64,000 nucleotides of DNA from contig CANSYW010000001.1 in assembly GCA_947651395.1 (NCBI GenBank), positions 186,001-250,000 of the forward strand, read 5' to 3'. Positions within the stretch are counted from its first letter, which is position 1. Each line of letters opens with the position of its first letter. This DNA comes from an uncultured Pseudoflavonifractor sp. Its GTDB lineage: Bacteria; Bacillota; Clostridia; Oscillospirales; Oscillospiraceae. Shown here piece by piece: positions 43,467-51,862 of the stretch. Both the position numbers and the translations under genes were made by a program. Under the pieces are notes generated by a model. It saw only the letters and a list, made by a program, of their open reading frames with translations. It was not told where the DNA came from and did not search any database.

Positions 43467-45598
43467 CCCTCTTTCCCTCCTTTGCGGATGCGGCATCGGA
43501 CACAATTGTAACCGGGGTAGCCGGAATAGGGATCCAGATGGAAATCATCCACAAGTTCATTGGCGTCCGCCTCCCGGTAACCGTGATAGATCTGGAGGCA
43601 TCCGGGCATGATCCGGGCCGTGGGATTGGCCTTCACCGTAATGGCCCCGGCGGGGCTCTCTATGGTGACCAGCTCTCCCTCCCGGATATCCAGAGCTTCT
43701 GCATCTTCATCGTTCATATCCACCATGGGATCCGGCCGCAGAGATCTGGTCCAGGGCACATCGTGCATCCGGCTGTGCAGGGCAAAGGGCAGCCGTGCCC
43801 CAATGGACAAAACCATGGGATAGTCCACCTCGTTTGTCCGATCCCAGGGTGGCGTATACGCAGGCAGGGGATTCAACCCGGGTGCGTAGCGCTCGATGCT
43901 CTTTGACCATAGCTCAAATTTCCCCGTAGGGGTATCATAGCCCTGTTTGGTGTACAGTCCCGGCTCATAGGGTTTGGCGTCCGGAACTTTTATGGGCATA
44001 TCCTCCCGGATACAGTCGTCCAGCTCCAGCTTGCAGTCCGAGAGCATCCAACGCACACAGGACTCATATCCCGAGCGCAGCAGCGGATCATCCAACTCCA
44101 GCGCGTCAGCCAGTTCTTTGATCACGGTGGAATCCGGCCTTGATGAATACAGCGGCCCGATCACCGGCTTGATGTAAGTAGCAAAGCCTCCCGGATATAC
44201 CTTGAACTCCTCCCGCTCAAAGGAGGTGCATACCGGCAGCACGATATCCGAGTGGCGGCACATCTCGGTCATAAACAGCTCCGCGCTCATGACAAAATCC
44301 AGCTTATCCACCGCCTCCAGAAGCTTGTGGGGCTCCGGGAACATACGGTGATTGAGCCCAAAGGCCATGACCGCCTTTACCGGATAGGGAACCTCCTCCT
44401 GGATCTGCCGGGTCAGATCGGTCATCTGCCCCTCATCCATAAAGTGAGCCCACAGAGGAAAGCGCTTATCCCCGATCCGGGGCGGAAGATCCCTGGGTTT
44501 TGTGGCGTTGGCAAATTCATGTTCCCTGGTCTCAAAGTTTGCCCACTGATGGGAGTAGGTCTCCCCCGCGGGTATGTTCCCGCCCAGCACATCATAGTTG
44601 CCTGTAATGGCGCTCAGGCAGTTGATGGCCCGAAAGGCTTGATATCCGTTGCGGTGATGCACGATGGGCGCGCCGCTCTGGCTGATACAGGAGGGTTTGT
44701 TCACCGCGTACCACTCCGTGGCTTTTTCGATGTCCTCTCCCCGCAGCCCGGTGATGTCGCACACCCGCTTCAGGTCAAATTGCTTGACGTAGTCGACATA
44801 CTCCTCAAAGCCGTAGACGTGGTTTTTTACATACTCCTCATCCACCCAGCCATTGTCGATGATGAGCTTGCCCATACCCAGGGCCAGCGCCCCGTCAGTC
44901 CCCGGACGGATACGCAGATGCAGATCCGCCATTTTCTCCGTCATGGGGGTGACTCTGGGATCGATCACCACGATCTTCTGCCCCCTGGCCTTCACCTCAT
45001 AAAGCTGACGCAGCTGTGTGGGCTTGGAGTGATAGGGGTTGACTGCCCAGGCCATAAAGGTCGCGGCGTTCTGCACATCGTAGACAGAGAATCTGCCCAC
45101 CATGTCCTTCCACGCCTCCACTGTGGCCATATGGCAGGTAGAGGATTCCGAGCCAAAGTTGGGTGAGCCGAAAGAGTGGGCCAGCCGTTGGAGGAAAGAG
45201 CGGTACCACTTGGCATACCCAGAATAGAACAGCACCGATTCCGGCCCATAGATCTCCTTGATCCGGTTCAGCTTTTCCGCGATCTCCCGGTAGGCCTCCT
45301 CCCAACTGATGGGCTCAAATTCTCCGCTCCCTCTGGGCCCGGTGCGACGCAGAGGCGTCTTGATCCGGTCGGCGCGATAGATGTACTGACGGTTGGCATG
45401 CCCCTTGGGGCACAGGTTCCCATTGTTCACCGGATAACCTGGCGTTCCCTCTATTTTAATGACCTCTCCATCTTTTATATAGGTGTCGATCCCACAGTGA
45501 AACAGGGGCTCACACACGGAACAGAAAGTGTGCCTGATCTCGATCCCCGTCTCCTTTCCCGGGATTTTCGCGGCCTGAAGGCGTTCCAGCTCGGTCAT
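43463..45598 (-). CDS. Molybdopterin-dependent oxidoreductase, DMSO reductase family
   Basis: A 711-residue catalytic subunit. The N-terminal 4Fe-4S site has cysteines 26, 29, 35 and 63 (C-x2-C-x5-C-x27-C), a wider second gap than the common C-x2-C-x3-C. Cys155 in SESSTCHMATVEAW is the expected Mo/W ligand, placing it with cysteine-ligated members such as polysulfide/thiosulfate reductases and acetylene hydratase. The C-terminal molydop-binding domain is present (LNPLPAYTPPWDRT ... GELVTIESPAGAITVKANPT). No Tat signal, so it works in the cytoplasm. The substrate is unknown; the TRAP importer in the operon suggests an organic acid. Overlaps both neighbours by 4 bp. Confidence 0.9.
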   Translation of the reverse strand: MTELERLQAAKIPGKETGIEIRHTFCSVCEPLFHCGIDTYIKDGEVIKIEGTPGYPVNNGNLCPKGHANRQYIYRADRIKTPLRRTGPRGSGEFEPISWEEAYREIAEKLNRIKEIYGPESVLFYSGYAKWYRSFLQRLAHSFGSPNFGSESSTCHMATVEAWKDMVGRFSVYDVQNAATFMAWAVNPYHSKPTQLRQLYEVKARGQKIVVIDPRVTPMTEKMADLHLRIRPGTDGALALGMGKLIIDNGWVDEEYVKNHVYGFEEYVDYVKQFDLKRVCDITGLRGEDIEKATEWYAVNKPSCISQSGAPIVHHRNGYQAFRAINCLSAITGNYDVLGGNIPAGETYSHQWANFETREHEFANATKPRDLPPRIGDKRFPLWAHFMDEGQMTDLTRQIQEEVPYPVKAVMAFGLNHRMFPEPHKLLEAVDKLDFVMSAELFMTEMCRHSDIVLPVCTSFEREEFKVYPGGFATYIKPVIGPLYSSRPDSTVIKELADALELDDPLLRSGYESCVRWMLSDCKLELDDCIREDMPIKVPDAKPYEPGLYTKQGYDTPTGKFELWSKSIERYAPGLNPLPAYTPPWDRTNEVDYPMVLSIGARLPFALHSRMHDVPWTRSLRPDPMVDMNDEDAEALDIREGELVTIESPAGAITVKANPTARIMPGCLQIYHGYREADANELVDDFHLDPYSGYPGYNCVRCRIRKGGKEG

Positions 45599-46860
45599 CG
45601 TTTTTCTCCTCCCACTAACAGCGCCGTCAGCTCCGCCGGCAGCCCGCTTTTCAGCAATACGGCCCTCATCTGAGGATCCGGCGGCGTATCATGCCTGTAC
45701 AGGCGCCGCAGCATATAATTTTTTACCGCGCCGCTGTTTTTAAAGAGATTGAGCAGGTTGACGCAGCTCACCCGGCCCTCCGAGATGGTGGCCTCGGCAT
45801 AGCGATCCTTGTCGTCCACAAAGACCCGCCGCTCTCCCGGCAGGCTTATGTCCCCAAAGGAAACAAAGTCCATATCCATAAAGTGGGTGATATTGTGCAG
45901 GATATTGCCGGGATAGGATATATCCTCTCCGGCCATATTCTTTCCCGCCGTCTCCCCCTGACACACCGCATTGGCCCAAAGCCCGATCAGCCTGGTGCTC
46001 TCAATGGACAGATCCCGCCCCTGACAGCAATCCCCCGCCGCATAGATCCCAGGCACGGAAGTCCGCATATGGTCGTCCACCACAATGCCCCGATCGATCT
46101 CCACCTGGCCGGCCAAAATACAATCCACCGCCGTTCGGGTGCCGATGCACTCCACAACGGCGTCCACCGTCTCCCGGCTTCCGTCGGAGAAGCAGATCTC
46201 CGCCCGACCGTTCTCCTCCCAGGCATCGGTCACCTTTTTTCCAAAGCGCAGCAGGATCCCTCGTCCGGTCAGCCCCGCCTCGATCCGCTCACTGGTGGTC
46301 TCATAGGCCGCAGTTGGAAAAATATGCTCCGCCAGGTCGGAAAACACCACCTGGATGCCCCGCTCGGTCAGCAGTTCCACGATCTTGATCCCCACCATGG
46401 AAGCGCCCACCACCAACACACGCCGAAGGGCATCCGTCCCCAGTATCCGCTTCAGTCGGACGGCGTCGGAAACCGTACGCATGGAGTAGACCCGGTTCTC
46501 CGGCAGCTTTCCCACAGGAGGAACAAAGGCCCGCGCCCCTGTGGCCAGCAGCATTTTATCGTAGCTCCTTACCGTGCCGTCGGCGGCCCGGATCGTCATA
46601 GCTCCGGCGTCCACCGCCGCCCTGCCCGGTGGCAGGCAGGTGAAGTCCAGTTCCTTTTTCAGCTGTTCCATTTCGCCGAAGGGGAACAGCCCCTCATAAT
46701 CCAGTCGTCCCTTCACGTAATAAGTCGTCAGCATGGGGTTATAGGGGGGCAGATCGGTCTCTGTATAAACCTCCACCCGGGCGTCACAGCCCACGGCCCG
46801 CAAGCCCTTGAGGGCATGATAGCCTGCAGCTCCAAAGCCCACGATCGCAAAGCGTTCCAT
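45595..46860 (-). CDS. FAD/NAD(P)-dependent oxidoreductase
   Basis: A 421-residue pyridine-nucleotide oxidoreductase: N-terminal FAD Rossmann motif GFGAAGYHALKGL, central ATGAR, NAD(P) motif VVGASMVGIKIVE, and the second FAD motif GIYAAGDCCQG. No CxxxxC redox pair is seen, so it is of the ferredoxin/rubredoxin/nitrite reductase NADH type rather than a disulfide reductase. It probably moves electrons between NAD(P)H and the ferredoxin subunit of the molybdoenzyme. Overlaps the molybdoenzyme gene by 4 bp; dctM ends 16 bp upstream. Confidence 0.9.
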   Translation of the reverse strand: MERFAIVGFGAAGYHALKGLRAVGCDARVEVYTETDLPPYNPMLTTYYVKGRLDYEGLFPFGEMEQLKKELDFTCLPPGRAAVDAGAMTIRAADGTVRSYDKMLLATGARAFVPPVGKLPENRVYSMRTVSDAVRLKRILGTDALRRVLVVGASMVGIKIVELLTERGIQVVFSDLAEHIFPTAAYETTSERIEAGLTGRGILLRFGKKVTDAWEENGRAEICFSDGSRETVDAVVECIGTRTAVDCILAGQVEIDRGIVVDDHMRTSVPGIYAAGDCCQGRDLSIESTRLIGLWANAVCQGETAGKNMAGEDISYPGNILHNITHFMDMDFVSFGDISLPGERRVFVDDKDRYAEATISEGRVSCVNLLNLFKNSGAVKNYMLRRLYRHDTPPDPQMRAVLLKSGLPAELTALLVGGEKR

Positions 46861-46875
46861 GAAACCTCTCCTTCC

Positions 46876-48180
46876 CTATTTCATCAGATTGGGCAGCCAG
46901 GTGACCAGCCCTGGGAAGAGCAGAAGCAGCGCCACCACCAGGATCTGGATGCACATCCAGGGAGCGGAGGCCCGGAAGATCTGACCCAGAGAAGCCTCCG
47001 GTACACAGCCCTTGAGCACATACACATTCAGCCCCACCGGGGGTGAGAGCAAACTGACTTGGATCATGATAATGACCATAACACCGAACCAGATGGGATC
47101 CACACCCAAGCTGGTCATAATGGGATAGAAAATGGGAATGGTCAGCAGGATCATACCCATAGTGTCAAAGAACATGCCCAGCGGGATATAGACCAGCAGC
47201 ATCACGATCACTGTGGCCATCATGGACATATTGGAGGAAATAAAAAGGTTGGAAAACGCGCTGGCAAAGCCGCAGCGGGTCAAAAACAACTGAAACACCG
47301 CCGCGCCCACCGAGATCATCATGATCATACAAGTCATTTTCACCGTGTCCCAAAGGGCCACCTTGATCGCCGAAAGGGTCAGATTCTTCTTGATGGCCGC
47401 GATGATCACCGCACCCAGGCAGCCTACCGCCGCAGCCTCCGTGGCCGTCGCGATCCCCAGGTAGATAGAGCCGATGACCCCGCCGAAAAGCACTACGATA
47501 GCCCAAACCCCCTTGAGAGAGCAGAGCTTTTCTTTCAGCGGGATCTTCTCCGCTGCCACGGGGGCCAGCTTGGGGTCCAGCGCACAGCGGATCCCAAGAT
47601 AGCTCAACATGGCCACCGCCATAATGATGCCGGGAATCACGCCGCCCAGCAGGATCCGTCCCACCGACTGCTCGGTGGTGATGGCGTACATCACCGCCGG
47701 GATGGAGGGTGGGATCAAGATGCCCAGAGTTCCTGCGCCGGCAATGGTGCCCAGACTCAGCCGCCGGTCATAGCCGTACCGATCCATCTCGGGCAGAGCG
47801 ATCCGAGTCATGGCCGCCACCATGCCCACCGAGGAACCGGTGGTGGCGGCAAAGCCGGCACAGGCAAACACGGTAGCCATCCCCAGACCGCCCGGAAGCC
47901 GGCCCAGCAACTTGTAGCCGGTGTCATAGAGTTCAGTGGTCACCCCCGCGGCGTTAGCCAGATTTCCCATAAGAATAAACATGGGAATGGCTACCAGTGT
48001 AAAGGAGGAGATGGCGCTATAGGGGGTGGTGGACAAGGCGTACTCCGCCAACACGGTCCCCTTGGTCACAAGCAGTCCGCCGGCGCCCACAATGAGCATA
48101 GACACACCGATGGGTACCCGCAGCAACAGCAGTACGATCAGCACAAAAAAAGCGATCAGTCCGATCATCAAAGGATTCAT
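46876..48180 (-). CDS. dctM: TRAP transporter large permease
   Basis: A 434-residue membrane protein with about twelve hydrophobic segments and DctM landmarks: FALLLLLRVPIGVSML-like start (VLLLLRVPIGVSMLIVGAGG), FILMGNLANAAGVT, GTIAGAGTLGILIPPSI and GVMVIIMIQVSLLSPPVGLN. It is the Na+-coupled transport channel of the TRAP system. ATG 48180 overlaps dctQ by 4 bp; an open frame further upstream is only the dctQ shadow. Confidence 0.95.
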   Translation of the reverse strand: MNPLMIGLIAFFVLIVLLLLRVPIGVSMLIVGAGGLLVTKGTVLAEYALSTTPYSAISSFTLVAIPMFILMGNLANAAGVTTELYDTGYKLLGRLPGGLGMATVFACAGFAATTGSSVGMVAAMTRIALPEMDRYGYDRRLSLGTIAGAGTLGILIPPSIPAVMYAITTEQSVGRILLGGVIPGIIMAVAMLSYLGIRCALDPKLAPVAAEKIPLKEKLCSLKGVWAIVVLFGGVIGSIYLGIATATEAAAVGCLGAVIIAAIKKNLTLSAIKVALWDTVKMTCMIMMISVGAAVFQLFLTRCGFASAFSNLFISSNMSMMATVIVMLLVYIPLGMFFDTMGMILLTIPIFYPIMTSLGVDPIWFGVMVIIMIQVSLLSPPVGLNVYVLKGCVPEASLGQIFRASAPWMCIQILVVALLLLFPGLVTWLPNLMK

Positions 48181-48671
48181 GCCTTCTCCTCCTTCCGGCC
48201 CATGACGACCCGCAGACTGTCTGCTGTATCCAAAAGGAATTGCAGAAACATCACGGTAACGCCCAGGGCAATGGTGAATTTCAACAGATAGACCGGCATT
48301 TTCATAGCCGACAGTTGGATCTCCTTCACCGCCCAGGAAGCGGCAAAGGCCTTCCAGATACATACGGAGAAACAGGCAAACAGCACGTCGCACAGCGCAT
48401 AGGAGATCACGCTGACGATTTGCTTGGCCCGCTCCCCAAGCCGGTCATAGAGCAGGTCTACACAGATATGGCCTTTCTCCTTCTGAGTAAAGGAAAAGCC
48501 AAAATAGGCCGCAGTCACATAGAGATATACCGCGATCTCGCTCACCCCCAAAATGGGGGAGGAAAATATATTTCGAGCCACCAGCTCGGCAGTCATCATC
48601 ACCCAGATGCCCACCATCAGCACCGCCGACAGTCCACCAAACACATCAGGAATCTTCCGCAGGATCTTCAT
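48177..48671 (-). CDS. dctQ: TRAP transporter small permease
   Basis: A 164-residue protein with four hydrophobic segments and the DctQ pattern (AELVARNIFSSPILGVSEIAVYLYV; QKEKGHICVDLLYDRL). It joins DctM in the membrane. ATG 48671 behind AAAGGAG. It starts after a hairpin that separates it from dctP. Confidence 0.93.
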   Translation of the reverse strand: MKILRKIPDVFGGLSAVLMVGIWVMMTAELVARNIFSSPILGVSEIAVYLYVTAAYFGFSFTQKEKGHICVDLLYDRLGERAKQIVSVISYALCDVLFACFSVCIWKAFAASWAVKEIQLSAMKMPVYLLKFTIALGVTVMFLQFLLDTADSLRVVMGRKEEKA

Positions 48672-48697
48672 ATCAACGCTCCTTTCGCCTTTTAAAA

Positions 48698-48728
48698 GGC
48701 GGGGGACTCTCCGGGAAAGTCCCCCGCC
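48698..48728 (-). terminator. Hairpin between dctP and dctQ
   Basis: On the minus strand GGCGGGGGACT / AGTCCCCCGCC followed by TTTTAAAA. Probably a leaky terminator or mRNA-stabilising stem giving more binding protein than permease. Confidence 0.75.
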
Positions 48729-48747
48729 GGTCTGCCGAATATCCGGA

Positions 48748-49869
48748 TCAATCGTAGATCTGATAGGCGATATCGTCTGGCGTATACTTCTCCACCAGGG
48801 CCTGATAGGTGTCCAGGATCTCCTGGCCGTTGTACCCGTAAGAATTAGCGGTATCCACAAAGGTCTGGGCGTTATCTGCGAGCTTCTCGGCCCACTTGGC
48901 CTGCTCCTCCTTGGACAGCACCACCACTTCGCCGCCAGCATCCTTAATGGCCTGGACGGAATCCTTGAGGGCGCCGCCCATCCACTCCTCGCTGGAGTAC
49001 TCGTCCACAAAGCGGTCATAAACCGTCTGGAAAGCCTGCTTATAGGCCTCGGGCAGTTTTTCGTAGACCTTCTTGTTCATGTAGATGCTGGAGGTGGTGT
49101 ACATACCGTAGCCAGTAAAAATAAAGTAGTCGCTGATCTCCTGAAGCTTGAAGGAGACGGCCAGGGTAATAGGAATTCCAGTGGCAGCATCCACCGTCTT
49201 ACGCTCCAGCGCCTCGTAGATCTCGCTGGCGTCCATAGCCACAGGAGTGGCGCCCAGCCTGGCCATATCGGCGTTCACCGCGCCCATGGCCCGGATCTTC
49301 AAGCCCTTCAGATCCTCCAGAGAGCTGATCTTCAGGTTGGAGCACATGGACAGCTCACTGGGTGCCACCACGCCCAGATTCACTACATTCTGGCCGTCGC
49401 ACATCTTCTGGAAGGGTTCATAGGTCCGGAACATTTCATAAAGAGCCTTGTTCGTCACCCACTCAGATGTAGTGGTATAGGGGATAGTGGCCACAAAGGT
49501 GGGATAGAACTGGGTCTCAAAGAAGCCCTCCGGCACGAAGGCGATGTCCACCAGTCCGTCAGACACCGCGGTCAGAGAATCGGTGGCCTTGACCAGAGAG
49601 CCCGCAAAGTGATAGTCGAAGGTGAGTTGACCTCCGGTCTCCTTGGACACCTCTTCAAAAAAGTACTTCAAGGATGCGCCGTCCACCCCAGTCTCAGGCA
49701 AATGGGTGGCAAAGGTCAGAGTCATGGGTTCTACCTTTTCTTCCTTGGGCGAGTTGCTTCCCTCGACAGGGGACTGACTTTGCGCGGTCTGGCCGCCACC
49801 GCCGCAGCCGGACATGCCAACAGCCATCGTTAAGGCCAGGAGCAGGGCAAAACCTCTTTTACCGTTCAT
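48748..49869 (-). CDS. dctP: TRAP transporter substrate-binding lipoprotein
   Basis: A 373-residue DctP-family binding protein with a lipobox (GMSGC) after the signal peptide and an acidic linker. Domain landmarks: FATHLPETGVDGASLKYFFE, SLEDLKGLKIRAMGAV (the segment with the substrate-clamping Arg), and ATGIPITLAVSFKLQEISDY. The Arg in KIRAMG indicates that the ligand carries a carboxylate. First gene of the TRAP/molybdoenzyme operon, behind GAGGAGG and a strong promoter. Confidence 0.94.
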   Translation of the reverse strand: MNGKRGFALLLALTMAVGMSGCGGGGQTAQSQSPVEGSNSPKEEKVEPMTLTFATHLPETGVDGASLKYFFEEVSKETGGQLTFDYHFAGSLVKATDSLTAVSDGLVDIAFVPEGFFETQFYPTFVATIPYTTTSEWVTNKALYEMFRTYEPFQKMCDGQNVVNLGVVAPSELSMCSNLKISSLEDLKGLKIRAMGAVNADMARLGATPVAMDASEIYEALERKTVDAATGIPITLAVSFKLQEISDYFIFTGYGMYTTSSIYMNKKVYEKLPEAYKQAFQTVYDRFVDEYSSEEWMGGALKDSVQAIKDAGGEVVVLSKEEQAKWAEKLADNAQTFVDTANSYGYNGQEILDTYQALVEKYTPDDIAYQIYD

Positions 49870-50031
49870 TTTTACGTCCTCCTCTTTTCATTTTGCTTTT
49901 GATATTTATTGTTAATACTTCCTCCTTTCGGAAAAAATATCAGCAACCAAAACTCCTTTATTTTGAAAATTTCTTTCTTTTATATATCGAATTTTACGCC
50001 AATTTATAAAATAATTATTTTGTTCATCAAC

Positions 50032-50060
50032 AATATAGCACACCACTGTCGCTATGTCAA
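50032..50060 (-). promoter_or_regulatory. Promoter and operator region of the TRAP/molybdoenzyme operon
   Basis: Minus-strand TTGACA (50060-50055), 17-bp spacer, TATATT (50037-50032). Immediately downstream are a palindrome TTGTT-gatg-AACAA (50033-50020) overlapping the -10 to +1 region and AAAATAATTATTTT (50021-50008), positions suited to an IclR repressor. The rest of the 49870-50183 gap is AT-rich leader to dctP plus the GNAT terminator; no further gene is seen. Confidence 0.75.
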
Positions 50061-50082
50061 CAGAAAAAATGCGCATTTTTGA

Positions 50083-50119
50083 CAAAGAAGGAAGGGGCGC
50101 AACCGCGTCCCTTCCTTCT
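50083..50119 (-). terminator. Terminator of murQ-anmK-GNAT unit
   Basis: On the minus strand AGAAGGAAGGG / CCCTTCCTTCT stem followed by TTGTC; it isolates this unit from the TRAP operon downstream. Confidence 0.8.
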
Positions 50120-50183
50120 AAGCGTTTTATCCACATATAGAGTCCTCGCTCCCTTAAGGGATAGGTCTCATTTCAAACCTCAC

Positions 50184-50645
50184 TTACGTCAGATCCTTGA
50201 CCATGACCAGCTCCCGGATGCCCGGCTTTACCGCGTCGGGCAGTTCGCCCAGCAGCCAGTAGCCCCGGCGGCGGTAAAACCGCTGACCGCCTTCGTTGAA
50301 GTCGCTGACCATCAGGGTCACCCGCCGGGCTCCGGCATCCCGAGAGAGCTTTTCCAGCCCATCCATCAGGAAGGCGCCCACCCCCTGCCCCCGGCAGGTG
50401 TCCCGGACGCCGATCAGGCTCAGGTAGGGATACAGGCCACAAAAGCCCTTCATCGCCACACACATGGCTCCCACCGCCCGGCCCTCCTCATCCAGGGCCA
50501 GATACAGCTCTCCCCGCTCCGCCGCCCGGCACAGGGAGCGCTCTACCCGTCCCGGCTCCTGAAAATACCGTTCACATATCGCGGAATTTTGAAAAATCTC
50601 CCCGCATCCGGCGGGAACCTCCGGCCCGGACTGTATCAGCTTCAT
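50184..50645 (-). CDS. GNAT family N-acetyltransferase
   Basis: A 153-residue acetyltransferase with the acetyl-CoA motif A (YLSLIGVRDTCRGQGVGAFLM, with RGQGVG) and the motif B end (NEGGQRFYRRRGY). Substrate unknown. Start at ATG 50645, 9 nt after AAGGAG and 2 nt after the anmK stop; an in-frame ATG two codons earlier is too close to the site. Its place after murQ-anmK suggests a link to amino sugar or peptide salvage, without proof. Confidence 0.85.
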   Translation of the reverse strand: MKLIQSGPEVPAGCGEIFQNSAICERYFQEPGRVERSLCRAAERGELYLALDEEGRAVGAMCVAMKGFCGLYPYLSLIGVRDTCRGQGVGAFLMDGLEKLSRDAGARRVTLMVSDFNEGGQRFYRRRGYWLLGELPDAVKPGIRELVMVKDLT

Positions 50646-50647
50646 CC

Positions 50648-51862
50648 TCATCCTCTCCTTCTCATGGGCAGGGATATCTTCCCCATAATAGCCTCCCCAT
50701 CGGCCCCCGTAACGCCGGGAAGCGTGTTCGGCTCCTCCCGGATACACCGGTCGGCCATGAGGGCAAAGGCCACCGCCTCCTTGGCGTCGCTGCTCCAGCC
50801 CAGATCCTCCTGGGTACGCACCGTGACCCCATAGGCGGACATCCGGCGGGTCAAAAAGGCCAGCAGTGTCCGGTTATAGCTGCCCCCGCCTCCCACGATG
50901 AGCTCGGAGGCCCGGCAGCCGGGAAGGACATATCGTTCATAGGCGCTGGCGATGGACCAGGCGGTCAGGTCGGTCACCGTGGCCACCAGATCCGCCTCCG
51001 GGATGGGGTTCTCCTTCCACCAGGCCAGGATCCCGGCCGTGTACTGTTCCCCAAAGAGCTCCCGGCCCGTGGTCTTGGGGAGGGGCTTGGTATAGTACGG
51101 CTCCTTTTGCAAGAGTTCCAGCAGCGCCTGGCACACCTGTCCCTTCGCCCCCATGGCCCCTCCGGCGTCATAGTGCGCCTGTCCGTCGGTGAGGGCGGAT
51201 ACCACCGCGTCGATCACCATATTTCCCGGCCCGGTGTCAAAGGCATAGACCTCCTCCGGCCCCGCCCCGGCGGGGAGCACGGTCATATTGCCGATACCCC
51301 CGATGTTTTGCAGGAGGATGGTTTCCCCCTCCCGGCGGTAGAGCAGGTATTCCGAGAAGGGCACCAGGGGCGCCCCCTGCCCTCCCAACGCCATGTCGGC
51401 CACCCGGAAATCGGATACCGTGGGAATGCCGGTACGCTGGGCGATCACCGCCCCCTCTCCGATCTGCACCGTGTAGCGGATGGGATAGCCGTCCTCCCGG
51501 CAGAGCTGGGGCGCATGCCAGATGGTCTGCCCGTGGGAGCCGATCAGATCCACCTCCTCCGGCCTCAGTCCGGCCTTCTCCACCACCGACAGGGCGGAGG
51601 AGGCATAGATCTCTCCCAGCAGAAAATTCAGATAGCCCACCCGATCCACCGTGGCGGCCTCCGGCCGGAAAAGCTGAAAGATCTTGTCCCGAACCGCCGG
51701 CGGGTAGGGCCTGTTCTCAAAGGCCAGCAGCCGGAGCTCCGGGCGGTCGGAGCTTCCCCCGATTTCCACCAGGGCGGCGTCCACTCCATCCACCGAGGTG
51801 CCCGACATCATACCTACCACCCGCCGGATCGGCTTCTCCCGCAGCGCGCCCAACATACTCAT
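50648..51862 (-). CDS. anmK: Anhydro-N-acetylmuramic acid kinase
   Basis: A 404-residue kinase with the AnmK signature GMMSGTSVDGVDAALVE (17-33), LIGSHGQTIWHAP and NIGGIGNMTVLP, and the late VGGGGSYN. It opens the anhydro ring of anhMurNAc while phosphorylating it to MurNAc-6-phosphate, the substrate of MurQ. ATG 51862 overlaps the murQ stop by 4 bp behind GGAGGAG. The presence of AnmK implies that anhydro-muropeptides, products of lytic transglycosylases, are salvaged. Confidence 0.95.
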   Translation of the reverse strand: MSMLGALREKPIRRVVGMMSGTSVDGVDAALVEIGGSSDRPELRLLAFENRPYPPAVRDKIFQLFRPEAATVDRVGYLNFLLGEIYASSALSVVEKAGLRPEEVDLIGSHGQTIWHAPQLCREDGYPIRYTVQIGEGAVIAQRTGIPTVSDFRVADMALGGQGAPLVPFSEYLLYRREGETILLQNIGGIGNMTVLPAGAGPEEVYAFDTGPGNMVIDAVVSALTDGQAHYDAGGAMGAKGQVCQALLELLQKEPYYTKPLPKTTGRELFGEQYTAGILAWWKENPIPEADLVATVTDLTAWSIASAYERYVLPGCRASELIVGGGGSYNRTLLAFLTRRMSAYGVTVRTQEDLGWSSDAKEAVAFALMADRCIREEPNTLPGVTGADGEAIMGKISLPMRRRG

